Assembly: GCA_964437425.1 (NCBI GenBank)
Contig: CAYTGO010000002.1
Coordinates: 43,404-107,403, forward strand
Reading direction: 5' to 3'
DNA from: Scalindua sp964437425
GTDB lineage: Bacteria; Planctomycetota; Brocadiia; Brocadiales; Scalinduaceae
DNA length: 64,000 nt
This document shows positions 1 through 7,804 of the stretch, one piece after another (position 1 is the stretch's first letter; the number at the start of each line of letters is the position of its first letter). A program made the position numbers and the translations under genes. The notes under the pieces are model-generated. The model made no database searches, was not told where the DNA came from, and worked only from the letters and a program-made list of their open reading frames with translations.

Positions 1-856
1 GATTGACGCGAACATCATTATCGAGTTTCAGTTCCCTACATGATTTGTCAAACTCATCCTCTTTCTTCCTGATCGAAGGATAACGCATAGACTTTATTAA
101 ACTACATAGCTTTTCACCTTTTTGTCTCTTATTGGATTTACTATCTGAAATAATATGACTGATTTCATCTGATAACAATAGTTCTTCCATTTCTATCTTT
201 TTTATCAACTTAAGATCAAGGAGGTTTCTTATTGCCTCTTTTGCTTCATTCGTATTAGTGATTGATTCCTTAAAGAGAAATCTGTAAATAACCTCTCTCT
301 CGGCATCATCAAGTACAAGAAGATGAAATGCCCTTTCAAGTTCAAGCTCACTCCTGGCAATAGATTGTTTTATTTCATTATCCAATCTTAACACTGAAAG
401 GTATTTTTCTATTATGTTCTTATTTGGAGCTAGCTCAAGGAGTAGAGTTATTTCAGCAGCTAGCCTATCGTAAGAATATCCTATATCCAGAAACTTCTTT
501 AAAACAATCCCCTTCTCTATCTCATTAAACCCTCTTGATGCCAAATTATCGTGCAGTACTAACAACAATGTCTCCTCGTCGTTAAGACCGGCTATAACCC
601 TTGCATCAATGCTTACCTGTCCCAGTTTTTTACATGCCAGGATTCGCTGATACCCACAGAGAACATAATACGTTCCGTCGGCATCCGGTTTTTTCTCCAA
701 TATCGGAGGATTAATCAGCCCAACTTTTCTGATTGAATTCACAACAACATCTAAGTCACGCCCATAACGAAACAGATACCTGTCATAGTTTTCGGAAGAC
801 AAATCTATATCGTCTAATAAAACACTTACAGATTTAGTTCTTTCACCTAGCAACAC
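1..856 (-). CDS. ParB/RepB/Spo0J-like protein, 3' end cut by window
   Basis: The frame is open from a GTG at 856 to the window edge, about 285 codons with no stop. An AGGA sits six bases before the GTG; a TTG follows directly and could serve instead. Residues about 15-95 look like the ParB N-terminal domain: a region asking for paired I/L-rich strands, then VLCGYQRILACKKLG, which corresponds to the GxRR-type motif of ParB/Srx-fold proteins, followed by a helical DNA-binding-like region with NLASRGFNEIEKGIVLKKF, which resembles the ParB KorB/HTH entry. The family binds DNA and CTP in segregation or acts as a transcription/plasmid regulator. No ParA neighbour is visible, so a role in chromosome segregation is not shown; a stand-alone ParB-like regulator is equally possible. 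Confidence 0.75.
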   Translation of the reverse strand, partial: MLLGERTKSVSVLLDDIDLSSENYDRYLFRYGRDLDVVVNSIRKVGLINPPILEKKPDADGTYYVLCGYQRILACKKLGQVSIDARVIAGLNDEETLLLVLHDNLASRGFNEIEKGIVLKKFLDIGYSYDRLAAEITLLLELAPNKNIIEKYLSVLRLDNEIKQSIARSELELERAFHLLVLDDAEREVIYRFLFKESITNTNEAKEAIRNLLDLKLIKKIEMEELLLSDEISHIISDSKSNKRQKGEKLCSLIKSMRYPSIRKKEDEFDKSCRELKLDNDVRVN

Positions 857-1191
857 TATTTCCTTTCAAATCGACGTACAGCACTCTTTATGACGTAAAA
901 GAGAAAAGCATACCACATGTTTCAGTACATGCAAGAGATAAAAGGACAACTGTGAGACGTCCTAACCATAGAGAACAATGTCATTTAAATGCGCAATCTC
1001 AGTGAAACTCCTTGATTCTCGACGGTATAGATTGATAATGCGGAAGGGGTTGCGGTCATGGGTAGTATTAATAAGATTTTATATGGTATCAGTGGAAGAT
1101 GAGATTGCTGGCACTGGTTGGTTATCAAGCGGGAGCCGGAACATTCTGCCTGCTGAATTCCTGAATACATCAAGGAACGATTGTTAACTCC
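857..1191. other. Intergenic region, no gene recognised
   Basis: This stretch separates the ParB-like gene start from the carbonic anhydrase stop. Overlapping frames of 60-70 codons exist on both strands but have no ribosome binding site and no protein-like composition. It must hold the promoter of the ParB-like gene near 870-950. I see no convincing terminator for the carbonic anhydrase. Confidence 0.4.
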
Positions 1192-2058
1192 CTATATGCG
1201 AGAGACCTTTTCTTCAATTAGTTTGTAACATAGTTTATATGCTTCGCTGGACTTATCAAGAGTATTATCTGCCTCACACAAATTCCTGGCATTCTCCTGA
1301 AGTTTATTTTTGTCATCTATTCCATTTATATTGGTAATCACAACTCTTCCCCTTGTACTAGAATATGCACCCACAAAATCATATATACCACCAACAATTG
1401 CCAATTTTTTATCCTTTACCCTGTCCCCGTAAAACTCTAATGCCTTTTCTACCTGATAGTCCACATTCGTCTGACTCAGGTATGCAAGCTCCTTTTTTTG
1501 ATCACCGATCTTCACTAACCGGGCAATCCCTCTCTCAATGGGAATAGTCAAGGGAAGCATTTCGCGTTGCACCTCGCGGCTGGCAGCAGAAAAATCCGAC
1601 TTCTTCAGGATACTGATAATTTTTGATTCTTTCTTACCAGAGGCAAGTTGAATTCCACTATTTTTTTTCTGCTCACCAGAAGCAGGTTCAGCCGAGTGAG
1701 TCTCATCAGAATCATCCAGTTTCCTTACACTTGCCAGGCTGGCACCGGCAGCAAAATTTACTGCACCACAATTTGTGTGTCCCAGTATAAAAAATATCTC
1801 TGTATTAAGTGCTGTTAAAGCATAAGCAAGACTACCCTTGTTCCTGGCAACCTGATTTCCTGCATTGCGGACCGTAAATACTTTATTAATGAGGTCCATA
1901 CCCAAAATTTCTCCTTGTATACGAGAGTCGGCACATGTGAGCATAGTTATAGGAGGATGTTGTTGGTCTTCATAAGCTGAAAAGTCCGTATCATCACTCT
2001 TCTCTGAGAATTTCTCGTTATGGACTAACAGATCATAGAAAAAATGTCCAAGCTCCAT
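1192..2058 (-). CDS. Beta-class carbonic anhydrase with an inserted charged linker
   Basis: Catalyses reversible hydration of CO2 to bicarbonate with a zinc ion. The zinc ligands of the beta class are visible: C42 and D44/R46 in TCADSRI, and H94 and C97 in GHTNCGAV. No signal peptide is seen, so it should be cytoplasmic. The 288-residue length exceeds the usual 200-230. The excess is largely a Ser/Glu/Lys-rich stretch at about residues 107-147 between the metal site and the C-terminal helices, plus an extended C-terminus. The start has a strong GGAGGGGAG-type ribosome binding site. It lies 71 bases after the coiled-coil gene and may be the last gene of that unit. In an autotroph it would supply bicarbonate or buffer pH; that role is inference. 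Confidence 0.93.
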   Translation of the reverse strand: MELGHFFYDLLVHNEKFSEKSDDTDFSAYEDQQHPPITMLTCADSRIQGEILGMDLINKVFTVRNAGNQVARNKGSLAYALTALNTEIFFILGHTNCGAVNFAAGASLASVRKLDDSDETHSAEPASGEQKKNSGIQLASGKKESKIISILKKSDFSAASREVQREMLPLTIPIERGIARLVKIGDQKKELAYLSQTNVDYQVEKALEFYGDRVKDKKLAIVGGIYDFVGAYSSTRGRVVITNINGIDDKNKLQENARNLCEADNTLDKSSEAYKLCYKLIEEKVSRI

Positions 2059-2129
2059 CCTTCACTCCCCTCCTCATTAACTATTCGGTACAACTCAGTA
2101 ATAATATCAGCACGATTTTCAAAAAAAGA

Positions 2130-2654
2130 CTACTGATCCTTGCGTTCCGGTAACAACTCCTCCAGGTCACGTATCTTCTTTTCCAAACGATCCTTTTCTC
2201 TTTCAAATTTCAATTTTGCATCTTTCATCACTTCTTTTAGCTTGCCCATCTGACCGTACTGATCTTTGCGTTTAGAAAACCCATCTGCCATACCTCTTAT
2301 TTTTTTATACAAATAATCCTTTTCATCTATATTTTTTGACTTTGCAATTTCCAGATCCCTACGTACTTTAGTTAATTGTTTATCTTGTTCCCTGATTGTT
2401 AATGCGAACGCCTCAGCATCTTCCTTCTGTTTTGCAAAATCAGCAACGAGTCGATCCAGCTCGTCCACCGACCCAAAAGATTTCATTACTCTCTTACGAA
2501 TCTCCTCCTGAACTGTTCTCTCTCTGATGTAACCAGTCTCCTTAATATTATCATACTGCTTAATTTTCTTATATGCATAACCAATATTTAGTAATAATAG
2601 TATAAAGATGATGGTTTTTGCATTTATAGATAAGCGAAACTCATTATTTCCCAT
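2130..2654 (-). CDS. Membrane-anchored coiled-coil protein of unknown function
   Basis: I do not recognise this family. The 174 residues start with a short polar segment, then one hydrophobic helix (about residues 14-27, TIIFILLLLNIGYAY) that would anchor it in the membrane. The rest is Lys/Glu/Arg-rich with heptad-like spacing, so a long coiled coil facing the cytoplasm or periplasm is likely. A GAGG lies ten bases before the ATG. It starts 50 bases after the Cache-PAS sensor stop on the same strand, so the two are probably co-transcribed. It could be a structural partner of that sensor, but nothing in the sequence proves contact. Confidence 0.7.
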   Translation of the reverse strand: MGNNEFRLSINAKTIIFILLLLNIGYAYKKIKQYDNIKETGYIRERTVQEEIRKRVMKSFGSVDELDRLVADFAKQKEDAEAFALTIREQDKQLTKVRRDLEIAKSKNIDEKDYLYKKIRGMADGFSKRKDQYGQMGKLKEVMKDAKLKFEREKDRLEKKIRDLEELLPERKDQ

Positions 2655-2704
2655 AATTCATTACCTCTCGTTCTGTCATATTCGTTTCATAAACTATGGA
2701 ATCA

Positions 2705-4615
2705 TTATTGGTCCGTCATGTCCCTGAATATGCCTTCAATCATAAGCGGCTTCCCAGATTCATCGCGTACAAGACTACAACTAACTTCGAAAATAAATCG
2801 CTCTCCGTTCTTCTTTTTACAAAAAGCCGTATAATCCTTACATACGCCCTCTTTCTGCAATGTCTCAATTAGTTCATTCCTGTCTTGAGAGTTTACGTAA
2901 ATATCCACTACGCGCGTGCCTATCACTTCTGTCGGAGAATTGTAGCCCAGTATCTCCGCCCCTGCCAGATTTATGTAAGTAAACGCACCATCCAAACCCG
3001 GAACGCATTGGTACACTCCATCACTTATAGAGTTCAACAATGCTTTATGTTGCTTATCCGATGCCTGGAGTTCATCTTCAAGTAGCTTACGTTCAGTAAT
3101 ATCTCTGAAAACTCCAAAGATTAGAGTCGGCTTACCATCATCGTCTCTTACCATATTAGAAGTACGTTCCATGTAAAATTGTTCACCATTACTCTTTTTA
3201 CAATGTGAAAGAAAACCCTTCCATACACCATCCTTCTCAAGCTTTTCAACCAGCCTTTTGCGGTCTTCAAGATCGATGTATATAGTCTCTACTTTTACTC
3301 CAAGTACCTCTTCCGGTGAATTGTATCCGAGAATTTCAGCTCCGGCTTGATTAATCCATGTAAAAACCCCATTAACACCAGGCTCACATTCATATATACC
3401 CTCCATCAATGAATGAATTCTTCGCTTATATCGTTTCTGAGAAGCGGAGAGCTCCTTCGTCTTTGTATCCAGCGAGCTAACCATTGTATTGAAGGTATCC
3501 GCCAAATCACCAATCTCATCTTTCTGTTTAATGTCAATCCGCTGGGAAAGGTCCTCACCAGATGCCATCTTCTCGGCAACTGCTCGCAGACGAAGAATAG
3601 GATTTGCTACCTTCCTTCCCATAATATATGCCGCAAGCACTACAGGGAATGCAATAACAAATAGAACCGCATTTACGATGAAATGTAGATTGTGTGCCAA
3701 GCCGTACCCTTCGTCCATGTCTATTTCCGTAATAATTCCCCACCTAAATTCAGGCAACCAGTGCCATACCCCCAGAACCGTTATACCGGAATAGTCTGAA
3801 TAACCGCTTGCACTGAAACCGTTATTCCCTGAAATGCATTTCGCAACCCCATAAGTTAATTCCCCTGTGTCCGGATCCACCACTTTCAGTTCCAATGCGC
3901 ATCTTTTTTTAACTAATCCATTCTCTTTCAAACGATCAGTAAACCTGGACTCTGATATCATATAGCCTTCCTCATTCACAAGGTATGATTCCCCCGTTTT
4001 CCCAAACTTCAGGCTATTCATTATATTGCTCAAGGTACCCGCATGTACCCTCAATACAACAACGCCAATTATATCGTCTTCCTTATTTTTTAAAGGAGTT
4101 GAAACGAACATGGTCGGTACACCAATCTCCTTTTCATCAAACTCGTTTACAAGTGGAACCTCAGATGGCATGATACTCGTTGCAAGTGTTTTACCCTGTA
4201 AAGCATTCTTTATATACTCTTTACTCGACAAATCCCTTCCAACATTCTCACTGATCGTTGCTATAGTTACCACCCCTTTATCATTGCATACAAAAGCACC
4301 CATGTAACCATACTCAACCACAATCAACTCTAAATATCTAAGTTCTTCTGAATACTCTGTGTCCCTCATCGTAAGATTCACGCTATTAGCTAAATACGGA
4401 TTATCTGCAACAACCAGGACGTCTGTCATTCTCTCACGCATCCAGTTAGATACCAGTACTGCCTGCTTATGCCCGGCACTGCTCAAGTGGCGAATTTGCA
4501 ACTTTTCAACATCAGCTTCCACTTTGGGAAAAGCAACTATCTTTAAGATAACAAATGGCAGTAACGTAAACACCATTAACAGTACGATGATTTTATTTTG
4601 AATCGAAATATACAT
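2705..4615 (-). CDS. Cache-HAMP-PAS-PAS sensor without an output domain
   Basis: About 636 residues from the ATG at 4615, which has GGAG seven bases upstream; a TTG at 4645 in frame is less likely. Order: membrane helix about 9-27, a periplasmic dCache-type sensing domain about 30-290, membrane helix about 312-332, HAMP about 333-385, then two PAS/PAC modules (about 394-508 and 518-636), each ending in a FRD(I/M)T motif. The protein stops a few residues after the second PAC motif, so no kinase, GGDEF, EAL or methyl-accepting domain is present. Either it signals through a partner, or a longer sensor lost its C-terminal part. The two PAS modules are close duplicates (both contain AGAEILGYNSP). 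Neighbour downstream is the coiled-coil protein. Confidence 0.85.
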   Translation of the reverse strand: MYISIQNKIIVLLMVFTLLPFVILKIVAFPKVEADVEKLQIRHLSSAGHKQAVLVSNWMRERMTDVLVVADNPYLANSVNLTMRDTEYSEELRYLELIVVEYGYMGAFVCNDKGVVTIATISENVGRDLSSKEYIKNALQGKTLATSIMPSEVPLVNEFDEKEIGVPTMFVSTPLKNKEDDIIGVVVLRVHAGTLSNIMNSLKFGKTGESYLVNEEGYMISESRFTDRLKENGLVKKRCALELKVVDPDTGELTYGVAKCISGNNGFSASGYSDYSGITVLGVWHWLPEFRWGIITEIDMDEGYGLAHNLHFIVNAVLFVIAFPVVLAAYIMGRKVANPILRLRAVAEKMASGEDLSQRIDIKQKDEIGDLADTFNTMVSSLDTKTKELSASQKRYKRRIHSLMEGIYECEPGVNGVFTWINQAGAEILGYNSPEEVLGVKVETIYIDLEDRKRLVEKLEKDGVWKGFLSHCKKSNGEQFYMERTSNMVRDDDGKPTLIFGVFRDITERKLLEDELQASDKQHKALLNSISDGVYQCVPGLDGAFTYINLAGAEILGYNSPTEVIGTRVVDIYVNSQDRNELIETLQKEGVCKDYTAFCKKKNGERFIFEVSCSLVRDESGKPLMIEGIFRDMTDQ

Positions 4616-5035
4616 TATTTTCTCCGTAATATAAGCAAATTGCAATTACCGATATTCATCTTCTACGTATTTGATAATCTTTCAATATTCAGGCATAAAC
4701 TGCTCATAAATATAACACTAAATTGCAAACAAATCAATAGAACGAAAAATGTAACACTTTTATGCTCTCTCTCCTGCAATCTTCTCCGTCCACGATCAAA
4801 TTATAGAAGATAGTATGAATATGAAACATTCTGGAATTTCATGACTGACGCTAGAACCTGTTTGTTACAACAACCTGGAACAATTATTAATCCTTCGGAA
4901 CAGAATCCACTTACCCTATCAGCAGTCTTGATTATATCAGATTGATACTGCCTTCTGTCTGATTTTTGTACATCTGTAATATTTTATATTATGAAGTTAT
5001 ACGCTATCCTTATTGGATACATATAGTTACATATA
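4616..5035. other. Intergenic region between divergent units
   Basis: AT-rich sequence upstream of the Cache-PAS sensor (minus strand) and of the small Cys-rich frame (plus strand). Apart from the sigma-54-type element listed next, I see no gene, RNA or clear terminator here. Confidence 0.35.
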
Positions 5036-5052
5036 TTGGCATATACGTTGCT
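5036..5052 (+). promoter_or_regulatory. Sigma-54-type promoter (-24/-12)
   Basis: The sequence TTGGCATATACGTTGCT matches the sigma-54 consensus TTGGCACG-N4-TTGCW. GG is at 5038-5039 and GC at 5050-5051, exactly 12 bases apart. The start of transcription would be near 5063, about 34 bases before the ATG at 5097. It shares this architecture with three other sites in the window at 31.23, 39.92 and 61.63 kb. The match is seen; function is inference. Confidence 0.6.
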
Positions 5053-5096
5053 TGTTTATAGTTAAAACTAGAACATTTAACTTGAATTATCTACTA

Positions 5097-5384
5097 ATGA
5101 AAAAAGAATATCGTCATCATTGTTACGGGAACAAGAAAATTTCCAGTGAAAGTAGGTGTTCAGATGGTAATTGCAAATGGTTAATACCTTGCAAAATCTT
5201 ATGTAATTATAAGATCGATATGTTTGAATATTCTTTAGTAAATTTATTAATTAAGATTTTACCACGTACTGAAATAGTACAAATATTAATGAAGAATTAC
5301 AGTATATCGCATCATGCGGCAAAAATGGCTACAAAGAGATGGAGATATATAATTGAAAACAGAAAATCTTTTGCGAGTGTTTGA
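5097..5384 (+). CDS. Small Cys-rich protein, unknown function
   Basis: A 95-codon frame starting at the ATG at 5097; the same frame is open further upstream but that part precedes the predicted transcription start. The N-terminal 40 residues carry five cysteines (C9, C21, C26, C32, C36) and two adjacent histidines, suggesting a metal site. The C-terminal half is helical and basic, with a TEIVQILMKNYSISHHAAK segment that could form a helix-turn-helix. No Shine-Dalgarno is visible. The main support is the near-consensus sigma-54-type promoter 45 bases upstream. No family is recognised. Confidence 0.45.
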   Translation: MKKEYRHHCYGNKKISSESRCSDGNCKWLIPCKILCNYKIDMFEYSLVNLLIKILPRTEIVQILMKNYSISHHAAKMATKRWRYIIENRKSFASV

Positions 5385-5539
5385 AGTTGATGCTCTATGT
5401 TCTGTGTATCTTTGGCAAGTGCTTACGAGGCGAATTTAATTTTGTCAGCAAAACAGATTTGAGTGAGATTGCCCTGAGGAATTAAATAACACTGGCAATC
5501 CCTTCTCTTTCACTACCATCCGGCTTCTTAAGGTTTTAT

Positions 5540-6868
5540 CTACCGCAGTCCAATTGTCACTAACCACCAGGTAATAATGCTCGCTATATAACCCAGTGCT
5601 ATAATTGGTGTCCATTTCAGGTGGGTCATAAAAGTATAATTGTCCCTGTTAATACCCATCACCGCTACACCTGCCGCTGAGCCTACTGACAACAGGCTGC
5701 CACCAACACCACAAGTTAATGTTACAAGGAGCCACTGATCCAATCCCATATCCAGACCCATATTTAACACGGCGTACATGATGGGAATATTATCAACAAT
5801 AGCAGAAAAAACACCTATAGACGTGTTAGCTGTAGTAAATCCCGTCGCATCATAAAACCCTCCTCCTACAACGCTGAGGAATCCTATGTACTGCAGTGCT
5901 CCCACAGCAGTTAAAACACCAAAGAAGAAAAGCAAGGTGTCAAACTCCACCTGTTCCACCTGTTTGAAAAAATCCAGGCGATCAACTTTACGCCGGTCTT
6001 CTGCTAAACCTAATTTTTTCAGATAATTCTTCACCCCCCACTGCTTCATGTAGAAGGAGGTAAACATGACATAACCCAGCCCGCACATCATACCCATAAA
6101 AGGAGGAAGGTGTAGAAACTGATGAAAGCATACTCCGGTGGCTATGGTCAGAATGAAGCAAACCATTGTTCTTTTCGCTCCGGGCTTCATAGCCATTACC
6201 TCTTTTTTTGTCTCCGGTTTTCCCTTCGGAATAAACAAGCTCATGATAAATGCAGGGATAATCCAGTTAACTATGGAAGGAAGAACCAGATAAATGAATT
6301 CAGCGGTATGCACTTTTCCGGCAGTCCATACCATCAGTGTGGTAATATCTCCAAAAGGACTCCAGGCGCCTCCGGCATTTGCAGCAACAACAATGTTGAC
6401 GAAAGCCGGTATTATGAACTTCCTGTTACCGTCACTTACCGCAAACGCGACCGTTGACATGAGCAGTGCACTGGTTAAATTATCTGCAAGAGGGGATAGT
6501 AGGAATGTCAAGATCCCTGTTGCCCAGAAAAGTGATCTGAACCCCATACCCTTAGATAATAACCATGCACGCAAGGCCTGAAATACATTTAAAGACGTGA
6601 GAGTGTTAATATATGTCATCGCAACAAGCAGGAAGAAGAAGAGACCGCCTATCTCCGCAATAAGATGCTCAACAAATTCGTGTGCACCTCCATGTCCTCC
6701 CCCATGTTTCATTTCATAAACACCGATAAGCATCCACATAAGGCAACCTACCAGTACGATAGGTTTCGATTTCTTTAAATGAATCTTCTCCTCAAAGATG
6801 ATGAGGATATACGCTATTGTAAACATAATTAGCGTTGTATATCCAACCCATGTATTAAGCATATTCAT
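5540..6868 (-). CDS. nhaD: Na+/H+ antiporter NhaD
   Basis: A 442-residue polytopic membrane protein of the ion-transporter (ArsB/NhaD) superfamily, exchanging cytoplasmic Na+ for protons. It has about a dozen hydrophobic segments starting with LIMFTIAYILIIFEE, and the NhaD-typical stretches around LLSPLADNLTSALLMS, NIVVAANAGGAWSPFGDITT and LLFFFGVLTAVGAL. Length is normal for the family (about 410-480). AAGGAT lies about ten bases before the ATG. It is monocistronic by position. A sigma-28-like element lies about 80 bases upstream, which would tie it to flagellar genes. Such antiporters are common in marine or alkaline-adapted bacteria. Confidence 0.93.
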   Translation of the reverse strand: MNMLNTWVGYTTLIMFTIAYILIIFEEKIHLKKSKPIVLVGCLMWMLIGVYEMKHGGGHGGAHEFVEHLIAEIGGLFFFLLVAMTYINTLTSLNVFQALRAWLLSKGMGFRSLFWATGILTFLLSPLADNLTSALLMSTVAFAVSDGNRKFIIPAFVNIVVAANAGGAWSPFGDITTLMVWTAGKVHTAEFIYLVLPSIVNWIIPAFIMSLFIPKGKPETKKEVMAMKPGAKRTMVCFILTIATGVCFHQFLHLPPFMGMMCGLGYVMFTSFYMKQWGVKNYLKKLGLAEDRRKVDRLDFFKQVEQVEFDTLLFFFGVLTAVGALQYIGFLSVVGGGFYDATGFTTANTSIGVFSAIVDNIPIMYAVLNMGLDMGLDQWLLVTLTCGVGGSLLSVGSAAGVAVMGINRDNYTFMTHLKWTPIIALGYIASIITWWLVTIGLR

Positions 6869-6949
6869 TCAGTTAATCATCCTTCCTCAGGAATTAAATA
6901 ACTCACTCAGGCCTCAAGGTTTATATGTCCTAAATTGCACTCTTCTAGA

Positions 6950-6976
6950 TTATCGGCATATAATAGCTTATATTTA
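6950..6976 (-). promoter_or_regulatory. Sigma-28-like promoter upstream of nhaD
   Basis: Reading the minus strand, TAAATATA (6976-6969), an 11-base spacer, then GCCGATAA (6957-6950). The -10 octamer is an exact match to the sigma-28/FliA consensus; the -35 matches TAAA only, in an AT-rich context where chance matches are easy. The spacer length is canonical. The predicted start is about 75 bases before the nhaD ATG. Confidence 0.4.
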
Positions 6977-7128
6977 AAGATTGTGGTAAAAAAATATACA
7001 ACTGAATGTATTGTTTTCTAAACGAACCTACTGTTCTTTGCATAGTTTCAATTGAACATGTTATCATTCATCTTCTGTATTTCATAGCACCAGACGTTAA
7101 TGTGTCAATAACCACTTCAATAAAACCC

Positions 7129-7156
7129 TTGCCTTAATCACACATATGAATATAAT
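7129..7156 (+). promoter_or_regulatory. Sigma-70-type promoter of the 89-aa protein gene
   Basis: TTGCCT at 7129-7134 and TATAAT at 7151-7156 are separated by 16 bases. Transcription would begin near 7163, leaving a leader of about 40 bases that contains a strong AAGGAG before the ATG at 7203. Confidence 0.5.
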
Positions 7157-7202
7157 CCACACCTCATAATAATTAACATAATATACAAAGGAGATAAAAT
7201 AA

Positions 7203-7472
7203 ATGAATATATACAAGCTGTCACCAAGGGACCCGAATTCCACTGTTTGGGGAGGGAGCAGTTTCAAGGGGTCATTAATTGTACGTGCAAAAGAGACTGA
7301 TAATGCTTTAAGAATGGCAAGGTTAAAGTACAGGACAACGCAAGCGCATCAGATAGAATCTCAGGAAACAGCTTATGGTCCCTGGACAGGTGCTAACACC
7401 GATTTCGACTACGTGACCGATGATAAATATTCCACTGATGGTGATGAAGAGATATTAGAGGAAATTGCTTAA
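7203..7472 (+). CDS. Small acidic protein, conserved-looking, unknown function
   Basis: Eighty-nine residues behind an AAAGGAGAT ribosome binding site and a sigma-70-type promoter, so expression is well supported. The N-terminal half (YKLSPRDPN, then W..SSFKGSLIVRA, then AR.KY) has the look of a single small alpha/beta domain found as stand-alone hypothetical proteins in many bacteria; the C-terminal 25 residues are strongly acidic (DGDEEILEE). No catalytic motif, membrane segment or signal peptide. It stands alone between nhaD and a tRNA gene. I cannot assign a function. Confidence 0.75.
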   Translation: MNIYKLSPRDPNSTVWGGSSFKGSLIVRAKETDNALRMARLKYRTTQAHQIESQETAYGPWTGANTDFDYVTDDKYSTDGDEEILEEIA

Positions 7473-7546
7473 TAAATAAGTGAGCTAAAGAGTAAAGTGA
7501 GCTTAGTTTAAAAGAAACTCGAAACGTGTAACTTGCCTTATGGATA

Positions 7547-7622
7547 TGGTGGAGGATAGGGGATTCGAACCCCTGACCTTTTGCATGCCATGCAAACGCT
7601 CTCCCAACTGAGCTAATCCCCC
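7547..7622 (-). tRNA. tRNA-Ala (GGC)
   Basis: A complete 76-base cloverleaf with encoded CCA. Acceptor stem GGGGGAT pairs with ATCCTCC and includes the G3:U70 wobble that identifies alanine tRNA. D arm GCTC/GAGC, anticodon stem TTTGC/GCAAA with loop ATGGCAT giving anticodon GGC, T arm AGGGG/CCCCT with TTCGAAT loop, discriminator A. Confidence 0.97.
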
Positions 7623-7804
7623 ACGTTATGTACGTAAGCTTTGTATTTACCATTGTTTATAGGAGTGTTTTTATCATATTCACCCCTTATAATCAACAAC
7701 TTTCCACAGCCGAATTCTTACCAGAATTACATAATTCTATTAAATTTAATCCTGAGATTAGATGAGGCAAAAGGCTTTTAGATGTAATTTAGTAGTACAA
7801 CCTG

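Noticed and set aside
978..1187. Open frame of 69 codons beside the carbonic anhydrase
   Set aside because: No ribosome binding site, a second frame of similar length lies on the opposite strand, and composition is not protein-like.
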